Origin: Rapana venosa | Taxonomy: Eukaryota > Mollusca > Gastropoda > Neogastropoda > Muricidae | Assembly (NCBI GenBank): GCA_028751875.1 | Contig: CM054135.1 | Location: 60,656,229-60,720,228 of the forward strand | Direction of reading: 5' to 3' | DNA length: 64,000 bases | Shown here: positions 57,956 to 64,000 of the stretch, in pieces | Position numbering within the stretch: the first letter of the stretch is position 1 | How the letters are laid out: every line of letters starts with the position of its first letter | The notes under the pieces: generated by a model | Database searches by the model: none | What the model was told of the DNA's origin: nothing | Seen by the model: the letters and a program-made list of their open reading frames with translations, nothing else | Made by a program: the position numbers and the translations under genes

Positions 57956-58349
57956 TTTCACCGATCTTGTTTATAAATTTTTGAGAGTGAACTGATCTTT
58001 AGATCTGTGGATTAAAAAAAAGATGTCTGAGTAAACATACAGGCTTCCAAACACACACACATGCATACACACACACAACATACGCACAATTGACAGTCTA
58101 CCTCTACCTCAATCTTCGTATCTCACACACCCTCTCAAGTACATAGCTTGCATAATACCTCTACACACTTAAATCAATCATGCCCACATGCCGGCATACA
58201 ATATACCTTTTTTGCAGTGCTCATACAGAAACACACTTGCTCAAAACAACACAGCAGCGATATTCTGACACCAGTGCTGGCAGTCCATACATTCAGTCTT
58301 TGCATTCAACAAGGTCCACATCACATCCAAGCTGAAGGGTGATGACACT

Positions 58350-58475
58350 TTAGCCCAGTTCCATGGGAGGTGGGGGCGCTAATCTCAAAGAAAAACTCTC
58401 TGTCTGGAACACGCTGTGGGGGTTGCGATATCCTGAGGCTTTTTCAGGCTTTGCCAGCTCTGCCAAAATTGCCAT
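58350..58475 (-). CDS. VPS8: VPS8 terminal exon
   Basis: Acceptor TTTTTCTTTTTCAG on the minus strand. 41 codons plus [23 protein letters not shown], then [20 protein letters not shown] and G. The pattern (ALLTELS...YRPF...IFQNENF.L.L.PPP) follows the vertebrate C-terminus closely. Confidence 0.94.
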   Translation of the reverse strand: MAILAELAKPEKASGYRNPHSVFQTESFSLRLAPPPPMELG

Positions 58476-59527
58476 CTGAAAAAGAAAAAGCCAGACCAAA
58501 ATAAAGTTTTAAATAACCTTCATAGGACTGAAGAAAAATCTCTCTCTTTCTGATGACCATCAATGACATACTGTAAATGTATCGAGTCCATTTCCTGTTA
58601 AAATTTTCATTATGTGTTGAAAAAGATTCAGTAATGAAGGAGTTTCTTTATAATGTCTTCATTTTTGCATATACTTTATGCATAATACACATACATTCAT
58701 ATGCACTCACACGATAAAGACACTCGTAAGCATATGCAGGAGTGTGAGCTGGCAAAACACACATACACAAAAGGATTAAATCATTTGAAGAAAAATTTAA
58801 TCTTGTACTGTCTTCTCACTTTGCGCATGATATACGCATAATGCACATATATTCATGTGTGCACACTTTGAATACACATAAGCACTAGCAGGAGAGCATA
58901 CAAACACACACATACCAATATTGGTGTGACTGTGTATGTGTTTATATCACCAAGTAGTGAAAGACATTAAACAAAACAAAAAACTCCATAAGAACCCCAC
59001 CCCCACCAAGATCCAGCCTGGGTTCAAGCCACCCCCGATGATGCCTGTTCAAGGGGATTTTCCCCCTGGAGTTAACGTCAAAGCCAACTACTCTCCTGAG
59101 AAAATCCTTCAGGTGAGACAATAAACTAAGGCTCCATATGTGAACGCATGCAGAACATTTGTACACAGGTTAAACCTGGAAGCCTTTCAGTGTGCAAGTG
59201 GGAATTGACTTATGCCTCTTGGTTCCTTGGGGAACATAGGGCTGCAACAACACCCCTCCAACGAACTCGGTGTGGGGAGATCTTCTTCAGCTCGGCCCAT
59301 GTCATTCTGGCTGCCTTCGTTTCTTCGTCAACACTTCTGTGCCAGGTCTGTTGCAAGTGGGAATGGATGACAAAATTTGCAAAACCGCATGGCATAGGGA
59401 CTGGATGTAAAACAGCAAACGAGTGTTTATTCCATCATCCTCAAAATAAGAGTTTAAATTTTTAAAAAAAAAAGATAAAACACACACAAACATGCAAAAC
59501 AGCAGACACAGCAATACATACACACAC

Positions 59528-59573
<46 letters not shown>

Positions 59574-62500
59574 CACACACAGAGAATAGAATGTTACGCA
59601 ATGTTTCCTGTAAAAGCTGAACTTCTCACCCTGGAGGGACTCTTCATTGCTCTGCGCATGTCTTCATAAGCTGCTACATGGTGGGGATCCAGTGACATCT
59701 GTTTCATAACAAACACCAAGCATGTCACAAACATATCATCAAAAACTGAGCAGCTGATTTAACAAAATGAGGAAATGAATCACTTTCAGCAGAACAAAAT
59801 ATTCTAGCAGTTAACTTAGCTGAATGGTCAGCAATGGTAAGAGGTAGATATTGCATTAGCCATATTGAAAGAATAAAATGTTGGCTATCATTGGGGTGGA
59901 GGTGGTGGTAAATGAAGAGAGAACAAAGAAATTGATTACAAAAGCTGGAAAGTTCTGAAGCATTTTTTCTCTCAAAAACACTGCCTAATATAAGCACTAA
60001 AAAAACAAACTAGTAACTGAATCTAAATAATTGTTGTATATAATATGGCTGACAAAAGTAAACTGAAGTATATTCATGTATTTAAATGATGATATTTCCT
60101 TTAAAAAACCCACTTCATCTCTGAAAAACAAAAATTGCCATGCAATTTAACCACATGATGTTTTTGAATGCTGTATTTGCAAACAGTTTACCAACGTTTA
60201 ATCAAATGGTGATCTCTATAAACTTTCCCTATGATATAAACTTCACATTACAATTACTGGCTGTTTATTTATCCAATACTTGCAAACAGTTAGCTTCACT
60301 TCATTTCATGCAGTTTATAGCCCCATCACTGACCACAAAGGCCACATCAGGGTTGTCATCTCATTCAATTTCAGTTAACTCCAATAACCTTCACCTCAAG
60401 CTGAAGACCAATGCCATCCAATCCCTTCACACATTCAACACCGTCAATCTGGAAAAAAGCCCCAACATCAAATGACAAAACACTTTCATGAATTTACTCC
60501 TTAAGGTCAATAAAACCAGGCTGTGCTGAGGACACCAGCCATTCTGCTGAATTTATCAATCCCCAGGTTACAAAAAAAAGCGTTAAAAAAAAAGCACAAT
60601 GAACACTTCAATGTACAAAAACAATACCCAAAAATTGCCACATGGGCAAATAACACAGCAGAATGGACACCCTGTGCCAATCCCAGCGTTAACAATATCA
60701 CTGCCTGGTTGCCAGAACAGACAATACATGCAAAATGTCATATAATGAAAAAAAGAAAATTTGAAAGTGTAAAAAAAAAAAAAAAAGGTAGATGAATGGA
60801 CTGGGAAGGCAGAAAACAAACAAGCGAGATGATATTTATTCTTTTATATCGAGGATAATGGAATAAGCACTCATGTGCTTTTTTACAACCAGTCCCCGTG
60901 TGCATGCAGTTTTGTCAATGTTGTCATTTGTTTCCACCGGCACACAATGGCCTACTCCTCTGAAAAGCGGAACAGGATTTAACGTGTGCGCAAGATGTTC
61001 TGCATGCGTTCGAACACGGGGCCTTGGTTTATAGTCTCATCCGAAGGATAGAAAGGTCAAGAAAAAGACAGAAACAAAAGACAGTGACAGGAAAGGGGAA
61101 ATTTCTAGCACAGAATTTCCAGGAGGCGGGGATACTATTCATACCGAGAGAGCCCCTGGCATCCCCACAGGACACATGCAAACCTTTGACCCAACTTTCC
61201 ATCATACAACCGATCCACGGCACAAACTGACCTCTTTCCCTTGCATCTTGTCTCGCTTGGAGGACTGGGCGTTCTGGGCGGGGTTGGAGAGCGAGCGGTG
61301 GAAGCGGGTGCTGGTCACCTGGCCCCCTGACCGCTTGGCGTTGCTGCACAGGTAGCAGATGAAGGTTTCCTCCCCTTCCAGCACGTGGATGGAGGCCACC
61401 GCCCGTAGGCAGGGCTCGTGGTAACAGTGGCCACACCTGTCACACAAGTCCTCCTATACCGACATGCCACCTATCTGCGAAGTTGGAATGCGGCTACCTT
61501 CATGGTGGGTTAAAAACGTGCGCATATGTAAAAATCTCACCTTTGGTCAACCTCGAAGCTATAATCCTTGACAACATCCCCCCCCCCCCCACCCCCCTCC
61601 CACACACACTAATCTATATCACTGTAACATTCTTTTTTTGGTTTTTTTTTTTGGGCGTTCCTTGGCTAGAGCTCCAGGGTTCACCAATGGTGAGATTTCT
61701 GCGCAAGTGTTAAAATAAGATTCAGATCATCGTCCTATATTCCTCTATATCACTGTGATTCAGATCATTGTCCTATATTGGTCTACCATTTACATCACTG
61801 TAATGAAATGATCCAGATCATAATCTTACAATGATATACCATCTACATCACTGTTATATATGTGATTTAGACTTTGTATCATATCATCATGTCGTGAAAA
61901 AAAAATATATCCGTGGATTCTTCAGTAACATATTCTGATGTATAGACAAAGCTCACTGTAGATCCTCAATGAAAAATCAAACCCTGTGTATATTCAGGTT
62001 GTTATTGCATTCTTTTCTATCATGAAATATAGTTTGCAGTGACAGTTGTGATAGCAGCTTCAATCATATAACAGGTGACTTTGAAAGTAATCTACATGTA
62101 ATACATCAAACATAAAGCGTGACTCCTCTCTAGACTCTGCGACGAGTCATCAGGGTACAGCACTAAAACTTTCAGGCAGTGCATCCTGGGTACGTTGAAC
62201 TGGGTGGAGTCCACCCCTCTCCGAGTGGATGGCATGCTGGGTATGCTTGTCATCCATGCCTATTCTTCTGAAGAAGATGGGTAGGTTTTTAACATATCTG
62301 CTTTGATTTCTTCGCTTTTCAAGATTCAGCACGATAAGAATTTCATATACTATTATATTATAATTATTACTATTATTATCATATCATCATCATCATCATC
62401 ATCATTATCATCATTACATGCCCTAGATCTCCCATACACACCTGAAAACTATAACCCCGTCCACGTCGTTGGCGGAGGAAGGATTGGTGAAGTCAGCGTT

Positions 62501-62888
62501 GCAGAGGTTGCAGTGGTCGGTGCGAGGAACAAAGCCTCGGTTGGCTGCACCTGTCAGACTGCGCAGGTGGACGTACAGGTCATGATACAGCAGGTTTTTA
62601 CAGGTACCCATCAGCGTCTGGAACACACAGTCATACAGGTATGTACATCCCCCAATGTTGGAATGCACTACCTTCATGGTGAGCAAAAACCGGTTGCATA
62701 CGCAAAATTTTACCATAGGTGAACCTTGAAGCTCTAGCCAAGGAATGGGGAAAAAACCCACCCCAAACAAACTAGACATATATCAATATTTGTTAGCGGC
62801 TCTAAGTTTTCAGCGATGAAATGATATGGTTTGCTCTCTTGTCGATGTGCAAACATGTGCACACTGGCACATGCCAGTGCATGCACTC

Positions 62889-62955
<67 letters not shown>

Positions 62956-63574
62956 TATATATATATTCTTCTTCAAGTGTCCGGTCTGGTCCTGCAGACA
63001 TTGACGATCATGGCTCTCCATTCTTCCTTGTTCTTGGTCCCTCTCATGAGCTCATTGTTGGTGCCCTCTTTATTCCTTGCGAATTTGTTTCAGCTGTCTG
63101 TGAATTTTGTGCGTTGTCTTCCTCTGCTCTTGTTTCCACATATTTTGCCACTCCATAACAGTTTCTCTAGTCTGTCAGCCCTGATTATATGGCCGAAAAA
63201 TTTGAGCTGTCTTTCTCTGATGGTGTTGAGAAGGGATCTCTTGTATCCAGCCATTTCCATTACTTCTGCATTTGTTTTTCTTTTTGTCCACACATATATA
63301 TATATACACACATGACATCACACACACACCTCCCAATCAACTCCACATACAAACCCATTGATATTAACTTTTCATCCAACTCCTCTCCTCTCCCCCTTTC
63401 TGTCATATCACTTTTTGGTGGACAGACATTAAAGTGAACACACACACACACACACAGAGTAGATATATATATTCTCTCTCTCTCTCTATCCAGTCTCCTA
63501 TTTTAGGGTCGTCTGGTATCACTTAAAAGTGGAAAGACACTGAAATTGAAGATGGACTTACTTACTTACTTTAC

Positions 63575-63632
<58 letters not shown>

Positions 63633-63732
63633 TTTCACCTCTGAGGCTCACCTCTTCATAGTTATAGTTCTCTAGCATGCCGATGATCAGTTCCTTGATC
63701 TCTCCAAATTTGCCGGTGTTGTAGGCAGGGTC
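58350..63732 (-). CDS. VPS8: VPS8 C-terminal part, last five exons
   Basis: VPS8 is the Rab5-binding subunit specific to the CORVET complex, which tethers early endosomes before fusion. The five exons join in frame to give 218 residues ending at TAA 58350-58352. Order: [14 protein letters not shown] helix, [17 protein letters not shown] helix, then a RING-H2 finger with ligand pairs C-x2-C (CNLC), C-x-H-x2-H-x2-C (CGHCYHEPC) and C-x2-C (CYLC), a Ser/Lys linker, and the terminal [14 protein letters not shown] / [14 protein letters not shown] segment. From memory, human VPS8 has GMLDTYNYEK, IIVFSCGHLYHSFC and a terminal LALLTELS block at the same places, so the assignment is firm. Upstream exons (propeller and solenoid) are past the window end. 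The gene is transcribed toward neurabin (convergent). Confidence 0.94.
59010..59465 (+). mobile_element. A-family SINE interrupted by a LINE fragment
   Basis: CCTGGGTTCAAGCC (B-box-like), TTTCCCCCTGGAGTTAACGT and the central block, then the nested 146-nt LINE piece, then GGATGACAAAATTTGCAAAA and the tail. Diverged, so an old insertion. Lies in the last VPS8 intron. Confidence 0.75.
59206..59351 (-). mobile_element. Short LINE 3' fragment nested in a SINE, with target-site duplication
   Basis: The minus strand encodes [20 protein letters not shown] and [10 protein letters not shown] followed by a stop, a LINE C-terminal ending. It is flanked by 13-bp direct repeats TGCAAGTGGGAAT (59193-59205 and 59352-59364), and it interrupts a plus-strand A-family SINE copy whose two halves resume on either side. 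This is a 5'-truncated retrotransposition into an older repeat. Confidence 0.75.
59630..59698 (-). CDS. VPS8: VPS8 exon: post-RING helix
   Basis: Acceptor TTATGAAACAG, donor GTGAGA. 23 codons: [20 protein letters not shown] then PSR. It aligns with the vertebrate LDPQQIQAFDQL segment. Phase 0 both sides. Too short to see as an ORF; found by homology and splice sites. Confidence 0.92.
60306..60540 (+). repeat. E-family repeat, second copy
   Basis: CAGTTTATAGCCCCATCACT, GACCACAAAGGCCACATCAG and AAACCAGGCTGTGCTGAGGA. Same orientation as the 56 kb copy. Lies in a VPS8 intron. Confidence 0.68.
60834..61049 (-). mobile_element. A-family SINE, head-truncated
   Basis: Reverse complement from the hairpin tail GCACTCATGTGC to the central CATCCGAAGGAT. 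Lies in a VPS8 intron about 180 nt from the RING exon. Both genes therefore carry this family. Confidence 0.82.
61232..61436 (-). CDS. VPS8: VPS8 exon: RING-H2 core
   Basis: Acceptor CTTGTGTGACAG, donor GTCAGT. After completing the Arg codon it encodes [20 protein letters not shown] and [15 protein letters not shown], giving the C-x-H-x2-H-x2-C and C-x2-C ligands of a RING-H2 finger, then a Ser/Lys/Gln linker ending KMQGKE. GC-rich compared with its introns. Confidence 0.95.
61474..61715. repeat. Inverted pair of D-family repeats
   Basis: A plus-orientation copy (61474-61572) and a minus-orientation partial copy (61655-61715) face each other across poly-C and T-rich spacers in a VPS8 intron, starting about 38 nt upstream of the RING exon acceptor. 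They could form a long imperfect hairpin in pre-mRNA. Confidence 0.62.
62442..62617 (-). CDS. VPS8: VPS8 exon: first RING ligands
   Basis: Acceptor TGTGTGTTCCAG, donor GTGTGT. 58 codons plus two bases: [38 protein letters not shown], and [11 protein letters not shown] with the split Arg. CNLC provides the first zinc-ligand pair. The following RING exon completes the finger. Confidence 0.94.
62643..62750 (+). repeat. D-family repeat
   Basis: CTACCTTCATGGTGAGCAAA, AACCGGTTGCATACGCAAAA and GAAGCTCTAGCCAAGGAATG. It lies about 25 nt upstream (in VPS8 sense) of a RING-half exon acceptor. Confidence 0.72.
62893..62966. repeat. (TA)n microsatellite
   Basis: Over 50 nt of TA in a VPS8 intron beside the LINE fragment, with a second short (TA)n at 63293-63305 on the other side. 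Confidence 0.88.
62966..63290 (-). mobile_element. LINE 3'-end fragment
   Basis: The minus-strand reading gives [28 protein letters not shown] and [14 protein letters not shown], the typical C-terminal tail of endonuclease/RT LINEs (compare RKLRWYGHV in the larger element here). No RT core remains. It lies in a VPS8 intron between two (TA)n tracts. It is a different subfamily from the 49-50 kb element. Confidence 0.75.
63577..63631. repeat. (CA)n microsatellite after a VPS8 donor
   Basis: About 27 CA units; on the VPS8 sense strand this is (GT)n starting about 20 nt past the donor GTGAGC. Another (CA)n lies at 63905-63985. Confidence 0.88.
63652..63732 (-). CDS. VPS8: VPS8 exon (fifth from last)
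   Basis: On the minus strand: acceptor ATGTGGGCAG, donor GTGAGC. 27 codons, [20 protein letters not shown] then ENYNYEE, phase 0 at both ends. It matches the helix before the RING in vertebrate VPS8. A (CA)n tract lies about 20 nt past the donor. Confidence 0.92.
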
Positions 63733-64000
63733 CTGCCCACATGTACAGAGAAGCGAATGAACGAACAGCTTTTGTTTGGGGGCAAAAGGATACAGAGAGA
63801 ATGAGATTTTAATTTTAAAGGAAACTTTTACACATATATGGGTGGACACATGTATATACATACCAAGCATAGAATCATGATTTGTTTTTGAATATGCACC
63901 TCACATACACACACAGACACACACACATGCATGCATGCACACACACAGAGATACACACACACACACACATACACACACAAACACTAAAGAAGCTTATCAT

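Larger units (their letters stand above)
53100..58349 (-). other. Probable VPS8 3' UTR and downstream flank
   Basis: No coding exon recognised. T-rich on the minus strand and poor in interspersed repeats, apart from an E-family repeat (56178-56412). Microsatellites: (GT)n-(GA)n 54338-54418; poly-C tracts at about 54968, 55020, 56632 and 57035; (CA)/(GA) around 57200-57430. A diverged direct duplication of about 64 bp lies at 55147-55270. Candidate minus-strand AATAAA at 57950-57955, 57734-57739 and 57012-57017. The UTR reading is inference. Confidence 0.35.

Overview
This window is eukaryotic nuclear DNA from a metazoan, most likely a gastropod-type mollusc. The evidence is small exons (54-231 nt) with GT-AG introns of up to several kb, dense (CA)n/(TC)n/(TA)n microsatellites, several tRNA-derived SINE families including one of a type I associate with mollusc genomes, and non-LTR retrotransposon pieces. 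I see no operons, CRISPR, phage or plasmid features. The taxon is an inference from repeat style and protein similarity.

Two protein-coding genes converge tail to tail. On the + strand, 22 consecutive coding exons (9301-42380) encode most of a neurabin/spinophilin scaffold. It has an RIRF protein-phosphatase-1 docking motif, a PDZ domain, a long coiled coil, a long Ser-rich linker, and a C-terminal SAM domain (the neurabin-1-like arrangement). All 22 exons join in one frame: 1053 complete residues plus stop. The first exon seen starts inside a codon, so the 5' exons (N-terminal actin-binding region) lie upstream of the window or were not recognised in 1-9300. On the - strand, 63732-58350 holds the last five coding exons of VPS8, a subunit of the CORVET endosomal tethering complex, including its C-terminal RING-H2 zinc finger. 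The rest of VPS8 is beyond 64000.

Between the two stop codons lie about 16 kb. 42381 to about 47700 is AT-rich and almost free of interspersed repeats, and probably contains a long neurabin 3' UTR. About 47900-53000 is repeat-rich: degenerate SINEs, a 5'-truncated LINE with an open reverse-transcriptase frame (49033-50640, -), and a tRNA-Gly(GCC) gene (50815-50885, -). About 53000-58349 again has few interspersed repeats and may be VPS8 3' UTR/downstream sequence. 1-9300 is probably a neurabin intron or upstream flank filled with microsatellites, one full SINE and a decayed LINE RNase H fragment.

The most unusual structure is in the neurabin introns. Three different tandem arrays (units of about 60/63, 50 and 90-98 bp) each end at a genuine 3' splice site (exons 13, 20 and 14). 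One of them carries repeated copies of the acceptor plus the first exon bases. A smaller three-unit array starts at the 5' splice site of the first SAM exon. Tandem amplification of exon-intron boundaries is therefore a recurring theme in this one gene. There is also a 36-bp-arm hairpin with a 5-nt loop in intron 4 and a G-run-rich array starting at a donor site. I found no evidence of a wholly new gene system here.
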